Counted from the first letter of the stretch, positions 27,964 to 39,622 are shown. The stretch: 64,000 nucleotides of DNA from Paraburkholderia sp. LEh10 (GCF_017814945.1 NZ_JAGIPX010000002.1:124001-188000), one strand, 5' to 3'. Notes: a model not told the origin generated them from the sequence alone. Program-made: numbers and translations.

Positions 27964-29283
27964 ATGAACAGTACTGGAGCACTGGAGACAGCACGGACGG
28001 CTCACGCCGCCTCTTCCGAGCAGATGCCGCGCCTGCGGCGTTACGTGACGCTCGGCGGTTCGTGGGGCGCGTGGCTGTTCGACGCACTCGACGCGACCGT
28101 GTTCGGTTTCGTCATTCTCGCCGTCTCGCATACGTTTTCGGCGTCGCTTGCCGATGTGGTGTCGACCGTCGCCTGGTTCCTGCTCGCAACGGGCATCGGC
28201 GGCTTCTTCCTCGGCAATATCTCCGACAAGATCGGCCGCAAGCGCACCTTGCTCATTTCGGTTCTGACTTACGGCACAGGCACGCTGCTGTGCGGATTCG
28301 CCCATAGCATCGCGGAACTGAACGTGTACCGCTTCGCGGTGGGGATCGGCGTAGGCGGATTGTGGTCGGCGGCCGTTGCCCTCGTCAGCGAAATCTGGCC
28401 GGCGTCGGGCCGCGCGAAGGCGATCGCCGTGATGCAGACGGGCTGGTCGGGCGGCAGCCTGCTGGCCGCGATCTTCGCGTGGACGCTGCTCGACGCGTCG
28501 AACCCCGATTCGTGGCGCAGGCTGTTCGTTCTGTCCGCTGTGCCTGCTTACGTCATCGCCGTTTTCATTTTCTTCTTCGTTAAGGAATCGCCCGTGTGGC
28601 TCGCCAATCGCGAGTTCCTGAAGAACAACGCCGGCAAGGCGAACCTGTTGCAGATCTTCCAGCCCGAGTACCGACGCACGACGCTGCTCGCACTCACGAT
28701 TTCCATTCTCGGCATGTATGGGTACTGGATCATCACCACGTTCACGCCGACCTATCTGCAGAGCATCCTGCATGTGCGCATCGATCAGGCTCCCGTGTTT
28801 CTGGTGTGGACGGGCATCGGCGCGACGCTCGGCTATCTCGCGTACGGCTCGCTGGCGGAGCGCTTCGGGCGGCGCGCGGCATTTGCGGGCTTCTTTATCG
28901 GCATCGCGATCGCAGTACCCATGTTCGCCTATGGCGCGACGATGATTCCGCTGGCCAACGGCAAGCTCGAATTCAACGCGCACAACATCGCGATCATCGG
29001 CGCGCTGTCGGCGTTGCTCGGATTCTTCACCGGCTATTTCAGCGGCTTCGGCGCGTGGTACGCGGAACTCTTTCCGACCAGCATCCGTTCGACGGCCGCA
29101 GGCTTTTGCTTCAACTTTGGACGCGTCGGCGCAATTGCAGGGATCAAACTCGTGCCCGCGCTGATTCCGCTCATCGGCTTCACGACGACCTATTGCATCG
29201 CGTCCATTGCGTACGTCACCGCCGCGCTTCTCGTCTTCACGCTTCGGGAAACGCAGGGCGTTCAACTCACAAGCGGAAACTGA
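27964..29283 (+). CDS. MFS transporter, aromatic-acid/sialate-like
   Basis: A 439-residue, 12-helix symporter. Helix 1 contains WLFDALDATVFGFVILAV, with the acidic residues typical of the aromatic acid:H+ symporter group. Motif A is GNISDKIGRKRT after helix 2, and a second copy is GSLAERFGRRAA after helix 8. ATG 27964 is preceded only by a weak ACGGA. It lies 26 bp before the maleate-isomerase-like gene, so the two are likely co-expressed, and it may import the isomerase substrate. Substrate assignment is inference from context. Confidence 0.85.
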   Translation: MNSTGALETARTAHAASSEQMPRLRRYVTLGGSWGAWLFDALDATVFGFVILAVSHTFSASLADVVSTVAWFLLATGIGGFFLGNISDKIGRKRTLLISVLTYGTGTLLCGFAHSIAELNVYRFAVGIGVGGLWSAAVALVSEIWPASGRAKAIAVMQTGWSGGSLLAAIFAWTLLDASNPDSWRRLFVLSAVPAYVIAVFIFFFVKESPVWLANREFLKNNAGKANLLQIFQPEYRRTTLLALTISILGMYGYWIITTFTPTYLQSILHVRIDQAPVFLVWTGIGATLGYLAYGSLAERFGRRAAFAGFFIGIAIAVPMFAYGATMIPLANGKLEFNAHNIAIIGALSALLGFFTGYFSGFGAWYAELFPTSIRSTAAGFCFNFGRVGAIAGIKLVPALIPLIGFTTTYCIASIAYVTAALLVFTLRETQGVQLTSGN

Positions 29284-29309
29284 TTTTCAACTCTCGCCAG
29301 CCAGAAACC

Positions 29310-30062
29310 ATGAAGACCTATCGAATCGGCCAGATCGTTCCCAGCTCGAATACGACGATGGAAACGGAAATTCCCGCGATGCTGACCTCGCGCTATGAGC
29401 TCTTCCCCGAAGAGCGCTTCACGTTCCACTCGGCACGCATGCGGATGATGCATGTCACGCCGGAAGAACTGAAGAAGATGGACGTGGACAGCGACCGCTG
29501 CGCGCTCGAACTCAGCGACGCGCGCTGCGATGTGCTCGCCTATGCGTGCCTCGTCGCGATCATGTGCCAGGGCGTGGGTTATCACCGCACGTCGGAATCG
29601 CGCCTTAAAAAGGCTGTCGAAAGCAACGGCGCGCCGACGCCGATCATCAGCTCGGCAGGCGCATTGGTCGAAGGCGTGAAGACGATGGGATTCAAGCGTG
29701 TCGCGATCATCACGCCGTACATGAAGCCGCTGACACAACAGGTGGTCGATTACATCCAGAGCGAAGACATCGAAGTGACCGACTCGATCAGTCTGGAAGT
29801 GTCGGACAACCTCGCTGTGGGCCGCCTCGATCCGCTGAACCTGATCGGTCACGCGGATCGCCTCGATATCGGCAACGCTGACGCCGTCGTGCTCTCCGCA
29901 TGCGTGCAAATGCCCTCGCTGCCCGCGATCCAGGCCGTCGAGGACCGCCTCGGCAAGCCCGTCCTATCCGCCGCGACGTCGACCGTTTATCGCATTCTCA
30001 AGACGCTCGGACTGAAGGCGCAAGTGCCGAACGCGGGTTATCTGCTGTCGGGCCGTTACTAG
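29310..30062 (+). CDS. Maleate cis-trans isomerase-like Asp/Glu racemase family enzyme
   Basis: A 250-residue enzyme. It has IGQIVPSSNTTMETEIPAML near the N-terminus, the first catalytic Cys region LAYACLVAIMCQGVGYH, and the second Cys region VVLSACVQMPSLPAIQAVE. The SSNTTME and two-Cys layout match maleate isomerase (maleate to fumarate) and the related arylmalonate decarboxylases. The Asn in SSN and both Cys are present, so the protein looks active. It is the last gene of the run 25787-30062 and is followed by a strong terminator. Confidence 0.83.
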   Translation: MKTYRIGQIVPSSNTTMETEIPAMLTSRYELFPEERFTFHSARMRMMHVTPEELKKMDVDSDRCALELSDARCDVLAYACLVAIMCQGVGYHRTSESRLKKAVESNGAPTPIISSAGALVEGVKTMGFKRVAIITPYMKPLTQQVVDYIQSEDIEVTDSISLEVSDNLAVGRLDPLNLIGHADRLDIGNADAVVLSACVQMPSLPAIQAVEDRLGKPVLSAATSTVYRILKTLGLKAQVPNAGYLLSGRY

Positions 30063-30097
30063 GCAAAGCGACTCTGCGCCGCCAGCCGCATAAGAAA

Positions 30098-30129
30098 GGG
30101 GATCCAGGAAGCTGACTTCCTGGATCCCC
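30098..30129. terminator. Strong bidirectional terminator hairpin
   Basis: The 14-bp perfect stem GGGGATCCAGGAAG / CTTCCTGGATCCCC with loop CTGA occupies 30098-30129. It is flanked by AAA on the left and CACCTTTT on the right. It stands between the convergent isomerase (ends 30062) and glycosidase (ends 30235) genes and could serve both. Confidence 0.85.
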
Positions 30130-30234
30130 TCACCTTTTGGAACGTGGCGCGCGTCAATCGCAACGGACGGGCAGCGAGCCCGTCCTGGCGGTGTTGCGAC
30201 ACCGCGCTGCGTTGCGCGCGTTTTCGACCGACGA

Positions 30235-32520
<2,286 letters not shown>

Positions 32521-33647
32521 TGTCCGTATATCTCGCCGAAATCAGTTTTCCCCGAAGGTCCAGCAAGATCGAGCAGTGTCGTCCCGCTTTGGCGTTATCG
32601 AATCCCGAAACGCGGGCATCGAAGGAAGCACGTACGTGCCCCGGAGCCCACGCCACTTACAGCCAACCCCCGCCTCATCCGTTTTCACGAATGCGCAGCA
32701 CAGTCAAAGCCATAAGCTTTTATTCATCCGTTTTTATTACGGAATACTTACTATTATGTTAACAATGCCTATGGTGCATTGATTCTTCCAGCAGGCATGC
32801 AGTGGGCCGATTCGCTCAGGGAGCTGCAGCTCTCGTATGCCGTACTTTCCTTGAACGCATCTGATGCGTTCAAAACAACTGGCATCTAGTCAGCTTCGAT
32901 CGACCCACGGGAGCATCGTGGACGGCACCCAAAGCGCTACGATTTTGTGACACACAAATGTCGCATGCGTGAAATTAGGAAGCCTTATCGATTATCAAAT
33001 TTCACTGCGCGAATCAGGCAATGCCAAGCCGCCGCAAACCTTCCCGGTTCGTGGAGACAAATGCGGACCCACATTGAACAGGCAACTCCTGACGTCACAT
33101 TTCCGCGGTCGACAAACTGCGCGAAAAGTGCAGCCACATGCCTGGACTAGACAAAACGACGCCCTGACGCGTAAAAGGCGTCCTCGGTACTTATTACCCG
33201 GGTTGCTTCCCCGATTAAGTATTAATTACGGAGAATTTCAAGGCAGACGAATTATAAACGTTTCATTCGTGTAACGTTGCCGGGAGAAAACGGAAAAGGC
33301 GATGTCTCTGATTATGTCGGGCAAAATTCGACATATGCTTCCGGGAAGCGCTCCCAGCCAAGAAATTTCCACCCATAAACCGGGATAAAAAGTACATTCA
33401 TAATTGATGTGGTTATTTTTTCTGCCTTTTTATAATATTAATACAATAAGTCAATTTCCCAATTCGGTGGAGGTTAAGCCGGCCTATAGCTCAGCAATCG
33501 ATCGCGTCACGCACGCCTCCACCATTCTCGTTGCGAGAAGAATGAATTGACCTCGCGAGGGATTCTGCCGAGCCTGATGCCTCCTTAGACTTCCGTCTCA
33601 AGTGATCTGGATGTCCCCAGTCACACCTCTGACGGAAGGAAAACGCC
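32521..33647. other. 1.1 kb AT-rich non-coding region
   Basis: The longest gene-free stretch in the window, clearly lower in GC than its flanks, especially 33180-33480. It holds a 23-bp palindrome at 32851-32873, a shorter palindrome GAGCTGCAGCTC at 32821-32832, an inverted pair GTGAAATT/AATTTCAC (32969-32976 and 32998-33005), and a TATAAT at 33431-33436. The glycosidase leads away to the left and the GST to the right, so promoters of both should lie here. No supported coding frame. Confidence 0.6.
32851..32873. promoter_or_regulatory. Perfect palindrome TTGAACGCATC-T-GATGCGTTCAA
   Basis: Eleven-base arms around a single T, 330 bp upstream of the glycosidase start. It could bind a dimeric regulator such as a LacI- or GntR-type protein. 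It is also able to form a hairpin with nine paired bases and a five-base loop, but it has no T-run. Confidence 0.55.
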
Positions 33648-34265
33648 ATGAAGCTCTATTACCACCCGCTGTCCGGCCACTCGCACCGCGCCCGCCTGTT
33701 TCTGTCGCTGCTCGGCATCGAGCATCAGTTGATAGAAGTCGATCTTGCCGCGGCCGCGCACAAGTCCGCCGATTTTCTGAAGCTGAACCGGTTTGGCCAG
33801 GTGCCCGTTCTGGTTGACGGCGACATTACGATTTCCGATTCGAATGCGATCCTCGTGTACCTCGCCCGCAAGTCCGGCAAGACGGCCTGGCTGCCCCAAA
33901 CGCCCGCGCTCGAGGCGGCCGTCCAGCGCTGGCTGTCCGTCGCCGCTGGCGAGATCGCGTTCGGACCGGCCGCCGCGCGACTGATCACCGTTTTTGGCGC
34001 AAAGTACAACGCTGACGAAACGATCGGCCGCGCGCATCACATCCTCAAGCTGATCGACGAAGAACTGGCAGCCCGCGCATTCATCGTGCAGCCCGACCCG
34101 ACGATCGCCGACGTCGCGCTGTACAGCTACATCGCGCGCGCACCGGAAGGCAACGTCGATCTGTCGTTCTACCCGAACGTCAACGCGTGGCTGCGACGCA
34201 TCGAGGCGCTGCCCGGCTTCGTCGAGTTCCAGAAGACGCCCGTTGGCCTCGCCGTGAGCAACTAG
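33648..34265 (+). CDS. Glutathione S-transferase
   Basis: A 205-residue GST. The thioredoxin-like N-domain has [23 protein letters not shown] (catalytic Ser/Tyr near residues 4-11), [11 protein letters not shown] with the cis-Pro, and [12 protein letters not shown] with the Ser that binds the gamma-glutamyl group. The alpha-helical C-domain ends ...[17 protein letters not shown]. It conjugates glutathione or serves as a peroxidase/isomerase. The gene is 62 bp upstream of the flavo/iron-sulfur protein on the same strand, so a two-gene operon for electrophile or redox detoxification is likely. GGAAGG precedes ATG 33648. Confidence 0.9.
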   Translation: MKLYYHPLSGHSHRARLFLSLLGIEHQLIEVDLAAAAHKSADFLKLNRFGQVPVLVDGDITISDSNAILVYLARKSGKTAWLPQTPALEAAVQRWLSVAAGEIAFGPAAARLITVFGAKYNADETIGRAHHILKLIDEELAARAFIVQPDPTIADVALYSYIARAPEGNVDLSFYPNVNAWLRRIEALPGFVEFQKTPVGLAVSN

Positions 34266-34327
34266 GCACGCAATTCATCGGGAAGCCTGAAGCAAGGCTC
34301 CCGTTCCATCCGCTCAGGAGGCAAGTC

Positions 34328-36400
34328 ATGAGCACAGCATCGACGAACGGCGAATCACCGTGGCACGCGGGCGAACTGGCACTACAGGAAAAAGTCGGCG
34401 TGGTCGCGAAGATGAACGATGTCGGACGCCGGATTATCCGCAACCATATGCCCGACCAGCATCGAACGTTCTTCAGCCAACTGCCGTTTATCGTGCTGGG
34501 CGCAGTCGACGCAGACGGCGATGCATGGGCGACGTTTGTCGCCCGTCAGCCGGGTTTCATGCAGACACCGACTGACAAGCTTCTGCGCATCGACGCCGCC
34601 GCCGATCCTCATGATCCCGCGTCGCCGGGCCTTTACGACGGCGCGGCGCTGGGCTTGCTCGGCATCGAGTTGCATACGCGCCGCCGCAACCGGCTGAACG
34701 GCACTGTGCGCGACGTGACGGCGCAGCGCTTCGATGTCGATGTGACGCAGAGCTTCGGCAATTGCCCGCAATACATTCAGGCGCGCGATTTCGAGTTCGT
34801 TCGCGATCCGTCCGTGTTCTCCGGCATCGAGCCGACGGAGTTCGGCGGCTTGACGGGGCGCGCACGCGCGATGGTTGAATCGGCGGATACGTTTTTCGTC
34901 GCGTCGTATGTCGGTGATGGCGACCGCCGCCAGGTCGACGTGTCGCATCGCGGCGGCAAGGCGGGGTTCGTGCGCATCGGCGACGACGGCCGGCTCACCA
35001 TCCCCGACTTTGCGGGCAACCTCTTCTTCGCGACGCTCGGCAACTTCGTCGTCAACTCGCGCGCTGGGCTCGTGTTCGCTGACTTCGAAACGGGCGACAT
35101 CCTGCAATTGACGGGAGACGCCACCGTCGATCTGGATTCCGCCGAGATCGCCGCGTTCCAGGGCGCGGAGCGGCTCTGGCATTTCACGCCGAGGCGCATC
35201 GTCTATCGAGCGGCCGCGCTGCCGCTGCGGTGGAAGTTCCAGGCCAATGGCTGGTCGCCTAACTCGCTGATGACGGGCAGCTGGGACGAAGTGGCGAGCC
35301 GCCTGAAAGCCGCCGCGCTGGCCGAAGCGTGGCGGCCATTCAAGGTGACGAAGATCGTCGATGAAAGCGCGGTGATCCGTTCGTTCCACCTCGAACCGCT
35401 CGACGGCGCAGGACTCATTGCGCACGCCGCCGGCCAGCATCTGCCCATTCGCGTCACGCCGCCCACCTGCAACAAGCCTGTCATCAGGACATACACGCTC
35501 TCGACGGCACCCGCCGACAGTCTCTACCGGATCAGCGTGAAGCGCGAAGGACTCGTGTCGTCTTATCTTCATGACACGCTGCATGTGGGCAGCATCATCG
35601 AAGCGCGAGCGCCCGCCGGCCAGTTCACCGTCGATGCCGCGCTGCGCCGTCCCGCCGTGCTGCTCGCGGCTGGCGTCGGCGTGACGCCGATGCTCGCGAT
35701 GTTGCGCCATATCGTCTACGAGGGCCTGCGCAAGCGTCGCGTGCGTCCGACGTGGTTCTTTCATTCGGCGCGTTCGTTGAAAGAGCGTGCGTTCAGCCGC
35801 GAAATCGAACGGCTTGCTGCTTCGGCGAACGGCGCAGTCCACGTGGTGCGCGCGCTCACACATACCGACGGCGCGCGCGACGGCAAGGACTTCGACGTGA
35901 CTGGCCGTATCGATGTCGCGCTGCTGTCCGAAACACTGCCGTTCAACGACTACGACTTTTACCTCTGCGGGCCATCGGGGTTCATGCAATCCCTCTACGA
36001 CGGGTTGCGCGATCTCAACGTGGCCGACGATCGCATCCACGCCGAGGCTTTCGGGCCGTCCGGGTTGCAACGCAGAAAGGAGCCGCCCGCGCAGCCAGGC
36101 CCGGTTCGCGTCGCGGCGGATCAGCCGACACCCGTCGCATTTGTGAAGTCGGGAAAGGAAGCGCGCTGGCAGCCGGACAGCGGCTCCTTGCTGGAGCTTG
36201 CAGAAGCGCGCGGACTGAATCCCGAGTTCGGTTGCCGTGGCGGCAGTTGCGGAACCTGCCGCACACGCGTCGTCGCGGGCGCGGTCGCGTATCCCGTTGC
36301 CCCGGAATTCAAGGTGCCGGACGACGAGGCGCTGATCTGCTGCGCCGTCCCCGCGAACGCGGAGACGGGCGGCGGCGATCGTCTGCTGCTCGACCTCTGA
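34328..36400 (+). CDS. PNPOx-like/FAD reductase/2Fe-2S fusion oxidoreductase
   Basis: A 690-residue three-module flavoprotein. The N-terminal half (about 20-300) is a pyridoxamine-5'-phosphate-oxidase-like split barrel (FIVLGAVDADGDAWATFVARQPGFM...FADFETGDILQLTGDA). The middle (about 330-575) is a ferredoxin reductase with RTYTLS for FAD and AAGVGVTPMLAML and YLCGPSGFM for NAD(P). The C-terminus is a plant-type 2Fe-2S ferredoxin with C636, C641, C644 and C671. Electrons should flow NAD(P)H to FAD to 2Fe-2S to the barrel flavin or an external partner. ATG 34328 has AGGAGG upstream. It is co-oriented with the GST and LysR genes. Substrate unknown. Confidence 0.88.
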   Translation: MSTASTNGESPWHAGELALQEKVGVVAKMNDVGRRIIRNHMPDQHRTFFSQLPFIVLGAVDADGDAWATFVARQPGFMQTPTDKLLRIDAAADPHDPASPGLYDGAALGLLGIELHTRRRNRLNGTVRDVTAQRFDVDVTQSFGNCPQYIQARDFEFVRDPSVFSGIEPTEFGGLTGRARAMVESADTFFVASYVGDGDRRQVDVSHRGGKAGFVRIGDDGRLTIPDFAGNLFFATLGNFVVNSRAGLVFADFETGDILQLTGDATVDLDSAEIAAFQGAERLWHFTPRRIVYRAAALPLRWKFQANGWSPNSLMTGSWDEVASRLKAAALAEAWRPFKVTKIVDESAVIRSFHLEPLDGAGLIAHAAGQHLPIRVTPPTCNKPVIRTYTLSTAPADSLYRISVKREGLVSSYLHDTLHVGSIIEARAPAGQFTVDAALRRPAVLLAAGVGVTPMLAMLRHIVYEGLRKRRVRPTWFFHSARSLKERAFSREIERLAASANGAVHVVRALTHTDGARDGKDFDVTGRIDVALLSETLPFNDYDFYLCGPSGFMQSLYDGLRDLNVADDRIHAEAFGPSGLQRRKEPPAQPGPVRVAADQPTPVAFVKSGKEARWQPDSGSLLELAEARGLNPEFGCRGGSCGTCRTRVVAGAVAYPVAPEFKVPDDEALICCAVPANAETGGGDRLLLDL

Positions 36401-36523
36401 TGTCGCCGTTGCTGATCGCGGCTGCGAAACGCTGCTATGCTTGACGCTACGTTGCCTGTCGATGCCTGCCTCGCGGCCCGCCGACAGGCGTCTCTCGTCA
36501 CGTCCCCGTTCGTTTCCTCCGAC

Positions 36524-37429
36524 ATGGACAGGCTCCAGGCAATGCACACCTTCGTGACCGTGGTCGAAACAGAAGGCCTCGCTTCCGCGGCGCGTAAGCT
36601 CAACGTGTCGCCATCCGTCATCAGCCGGGTGATGACCGAACTCGAAGAACACCTCGGCGTGCGCCTGCTGACGCGCACGACGCGCGTCGTCCGGACGACG
36701 GATGCGGGCGCAACCTTCTTCGAGGACTGCCGCCGCATCCTGTCCGAAGTCGAGGCCGCCGAGCTTTCAGCAGCCGGTGCAAACACGACGCCGCGCGGCC
36801 ATTTGACAGTCACCGCGCCCGTGCTGTTCGGAAGGATGTATGTGACGCCTGTCGCTCTCGAGTATCTGACACGCTATCCGGCCGTGAACCTGAATTGCTG
36901 GTTTCTGGACCGCATCGTGAATCTCGTCGATGAAGGCGCCGACGTCGCGGTCCGCATCGGTGAACTGCCGAGTTCTTCACTTCAGGCGATTGCCGTCGGC
37001 AAGGTGCGGCGGGTGCTGTGCGCTTCTCCCGCTTATCTCGACGCGCACGGCGTTCCGCAGCGCCCCGAGGAACTCGAATCTCACGTCGCCATTCAGGCGA
37101 CGGGGCTCACGCCTTCGCCTGAATGGCGCTTTCGCGTAAACGGAAAACCGCTTGCCGTCCCCATCCAGCCGCGTCTCGTCACCACCACCAACGACTCGGC
37201 CATCGAGGCGGCACGCGCAGGGCTCGGCATCGCGCGCCTGCTCTCTTATCAGATCGCGCAGGATCTGGCGGAGGGCACGCTTCGGATCGTGCTGCCCGAT
37301 TACGAACTCGCGACGCTGCCCGTGCATGTGGTGCATCGGGAAGGCAAGCACGCGAACCGGAAAGTGCGTGCGTTCCTCGATCTCGCCATCGAAACGCTGC
37401 GGGCGAAAGCTCCCCTCTGGTGCGCGTAG
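36524..37429 (+). CDS. LysR-type transcriptional regulator
   Basis: A 301-residue LysR protein of the DsdC/CrgA-like group. The HTH is MDRLQAMHTFVTVVETEGLASAARKLNVSPSVISRVMTELEEHLGVRLLTRTTRVVRTT. The ligand domain has FLDRIVNLVDEGADVAVRIGELPSSSLQAI, as in regulators of GST- and quinone-related genes. ATG 36524 is chosen because it starts the HTH; the frame is open from 36437 but the extra residues do not fit. It follows the GST-reductase operon on the same strand and is a candidate regulator of it. Confidence 0.88.
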   Translation: MDRLQAMHTFVTVVETEGLASAARKLNVSPSVISRVMTELEEHLGVRLLTRTTRVVRTTDAGATFFEDCRRILSEVEAAELSAAGANTTPRGHLTVTAPVLFGRMYVTPVALEYLTRYPAVNLNCWFLDRIVNLVDEGADVAVRIGELPSSSLQAIAVGKVRRVLCASPAYLDAHGVPQRPEELESHVAIQATGLTPSPEWRFRVNGKPLAVPIQPRLVTTTNDSAIEAARAGLGIARLLSYQIAQDLAEGTLRIVLPDYELATLPVHVVHREGKHANRKVRAFLDLAIETLRAKAPLWCA

Positions 37430-37489
37430 CGGCGCGTCGCGATCCATCGCACCACCCGCCCTCGCCCGCTCGATTCACGGTCATACGCG

Positions 37490-38350
37490 ATGTCACGAAC
37501 AACTGTAGAAAACACGCGATCCGAGTCGAAAGAGTCTGCGCAATACGGCTATCTCGCCAACGCTGGCGTAGAAGTGCTCCATGCGCGCTTCGACCGTCAC
37601 CGGTTCGCCGCGCACGCGCACGACACGTGGGCAATCGGCGCGGTGATACGCGGCGCGAAGGACACAATGGCGAGTCTTCGGCAACCCGTCGTCGTCAATG
37701 CGGGCGAAGTCTATGCGATCCCGCCGCACGTTGCGCACGCGGGGAAGTCGATCAGCGACAACGGATGCGAGTATCTGATGCTCTATGTACCCGATGCACA
37801 ATGGCGGTTGCAGTGTGCGATCCATCGCGTTTCTCCGCACGCTCTCGTGCAGCCTGCCACGATGCGCAGCGCGATCGCCCCGTTCATCCAGTTCGCCGCT
37901 CTGTCGATGCAAAGTCCCTGGATGCTGTCCGCCTGGTCCGGCGAATGGGCGCTTTTCTGCGAGGCAGTCCTGGGCGCGGTGCGTCATCGGAGCTCTGCCG
38001 TCCCGCCCGCTGCCATAGTCGCCGACAAGCGCCTGCGCGACGCGCGCGCCTACTTGCACGCCTATTCCGGCCGCAACGTTTCGCTCGACGAACTCGCACT
38101 CGAAGCGTCGCTTTCCGTTTCCGAATTGTGCCGCCGCTTCACTGCTGCGTTTGGGCTGAGCCCGCACCGCTACCAGCTGGTGCTGCGTCTGAAGACCGCG
38201 AAACGCCTGTTGCTGGGCGGCATGACGCCGTCCGACGTTGCTGCCGCGACGGGGTTCGCGGATCAAAGTCATCTGGGACGGCATTTCAAGGCTGTGTTCG
38301 GTGTGACGCCGGGCGCGGTCTCGCCGCGAAACAGCGCAAGAACGTTCTAG
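37490..38350 (+). CDS. AraC family transcriptional regulator
   Basis: A 286-residue AraC regulator. The N-terminal cupin-like sensor has HARFDRHRFAAHAHDTWAIGAVIRG and VNAGEVYAIPPHVAHAGKSISDNGCEYLMLYV. The C-terminal double HTH is NVSLDELALEASLSVSELCRRFTAAFGLSPHRYQLVLRLKTAKRLLLGGMTPSDVAAATGFADQSHLGRHFKAVFGVTP. The gene lies 60 bp after the LysR gene and 57 bp before the GNAT gene. The likely effector is a small ligand in the cupin pocket. Targets unknown. Confidence 0.9.
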   Translation: MSRTTVENTRSESKESAQYGYLANAGVEVLHARFDRHRFAAHAHDTWAIGAVIRGAKDTMASLRQPVVVNAGEVYAIPPHVAHAGKSISDNGCEYLMLYVPDAQWRLQCAIHRVSPHALVQPATMRSAIAPFIQFAALSMQSPWMLSAWSGEWALFCEAVLGAVRHRSSAVPPAAIVADKRLRDARAYLHAYSGRNVSLDELALEASLSVSELCRRFTAAFGLSPHRYQLVLRLKTAKRLLLGGMTPSDVAAATGFADQSHLGRHFKAVFGVTPGAVSPRNSARTF

Positions 38351-38407
38351 ATCGCATTGCGCTCAACGCATAGATTTCGTGTCTCGCACACCTATGAGCA
38401 CTCACAC

Positions 38408-38914
38408 ATGCACACCGGCACCACGTCGCCTCACATCACCATGTATCAGGCATCTCACGCCGCCGAAGTCGTCGGGATGATCCTGCATATCCAGAACGTC
38501 GAACACAACGTCGGCATATCGATCGACGAGCAATCCGACCTCCTCGATATCGAACGGCACTACATCGCGAATGGCGGCGGATTCTGGGTCGCGCTGGACC
38601 ATGAAGGACATGTCGTCGGCACGATAGCGCTGCAGATCGAGACGTCGAAGGTGGCGGTGCTGAAGAAGTTCTTCGTATCCGCTGCATGGAGGGGTGCGGG
38701 CATGGGGTGCGCGTCGCAACTCTACGAGACCCTGATCGAGCACGCGAGACTAACGGGAATCGCGACTATCGTGCTGGATACCCCATCCGTTTCGACACGC
38801 TCGCATCGGTTTTATGTACGCCAGGGGTTCCGGCAAATCGACGCAAGCGAGTTGCCCGTCACGTACGCTTACCCGGATCGCAACTCGCTGCTCTTTCGTC
38901 TCGATCTTGCGTAG
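38408..38914 (+). CDS. GNAT family N-acetyltransferase
   Basis: A 168-residue acetyltransferase with GFWVALDHEGHVVGTIALQIE, then the acetyl-CoA motif A region VLKKFFVSAAWRGAGMGCASQLYETLIEHARLTGIATIVLDT (RGAGMG is the pyrophosphate loop), and HRFYVRQGFRQID. ATG 38408 begins a compact domain; 38441 is an alternative. It probably forms an operon with the AraC gene. Acceptor unknown. Confidence 0.82.
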   Translation: MHTGTTSPHITMYQASHAAEVVGMILHIQNVEHNVGISIDEQSDLLDIERHYIANGGGFWVALDHEGHVVGTIALQIETSKVAVLKKFFVSAAWRGAGMGCASQLYETLIEHARLTGIATIVLDTPSVSTRSHRFYVRQGFRQIDASELPVTYAYPDRNSLLFRLDLA

Positions 38915-39007
38915 CGCGTGTCTCGGAACCGGCGTATCGGAACCGGTGTATCCGACTGACCGGTCTTTCGCTCCGGCAACCTCGTCAAGCACCGTGCGCG
39001 AGCGTCG

Positions 39008-39622
39008 CTAGCCGACATGCTCCCCTTGAAGGAATGGCGAAATGTTCGCCATTGCGCGCGTCACGTAATCCTCCTTCTCGCCCACGGGAGCGACATAGTG
39101 AATCGCGCTGCGCGCCGCCTCGACGTCCGCGAGACGCGCAATGAGCCAGGCCGCCAGATACTGCGACGACATGCACCCGCCTGCCGTCGCGACGTTCCCC
39201 CTCGCCACGAACGGCTGGTTGAGCACGGCTACGCCGGCCTCTTCGACCCAGGGCTTCGTGGTCACGTCCGTGCAGGCGGGCACGCCATCCAGCAGGCCGA
39301 GCTTCGCGAGTATCAGCGTGCCCGAGCATTGGGCGCCCAGCAACTGGCGCGCCGGGTCGAGCTTCAGTTGCGACATCAGTTCGGGATCGGCCGCGACGTC
39401 CCGCGTCTTGATCCCGCTGCCGACCAGCACCGCGTCGGCGTCGCATGCGTCCTTCAGCGACGCTTGCGCCTCCAGCACCACCCCATTCATCGAACGCACC
39501 GTCGCCGACGGACAGGCGATCGAAACCCGCCAGCCCGGTTTCCTGACGCGGTTGAGAATGTTCAGTGCAATCAGCGAGTCGAGTTCGTTGAAGCCTTCAA
39601 ACGTCAGGATGGCGATGTGCAT
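39008..39622 (-). CDS. DJ-1/PfpI family protein
   Basis: A 204-residue glutamine-amidotransferase-like protein. It begins MHIAILTFEGFNELDSLIALNIL, with the acidic residue of the family. The nucleophile elbow is LLGAQCSGTLILAKLGLLDG (Cys in AQCSG). VATAGGCMSSQYLAAWLIARL marks the third-helix region. Members act as glyoxalase/deglycase, isonitrile hydratase-like enzymes or sensors. It is divergent from the MocR regulator with about 90 bp between the starts, which is a typical regulator-target layout. Confidence 0.87.
   Translation of the reverse strand: MHIAILTFEGFNELDSLIALNILNRVRKPGWRVSIACPSATVRSMNGVVLEAQASLKDACDADAVLVGSGIKTRDVAADPELMSQLKLDPARQLLGAQCSGTLILAKLGLLDGVPACTDVTTKPWVEEAGVAVLNQPFVARGNVATAGGCMSSQYLAAWLIARLADVEAARSAIHYVAPVGEKEDYVTRAMANISPFLQGEHVG

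Noticed and set aside
27949..29265. 438-codon minus-strand frame opposite an MFS gene
   Set aside because: The composition (Arg/Glu/Asp/Ala) is that of an antisense frame; the plus strand encodes 12 helices.
34382..36652. Very long minus-strand frame (756 codons) opposite the flavo/iron-sulfur gene
   Set aside because: A typical GC-rich antisense shadow; the plus strand has all domain motifs.
38925..38960. Two near copies of CGGAACCGGCGTAT after the GNAT gene
   Set aside because: Only two imperfect copies and no regulatory context.
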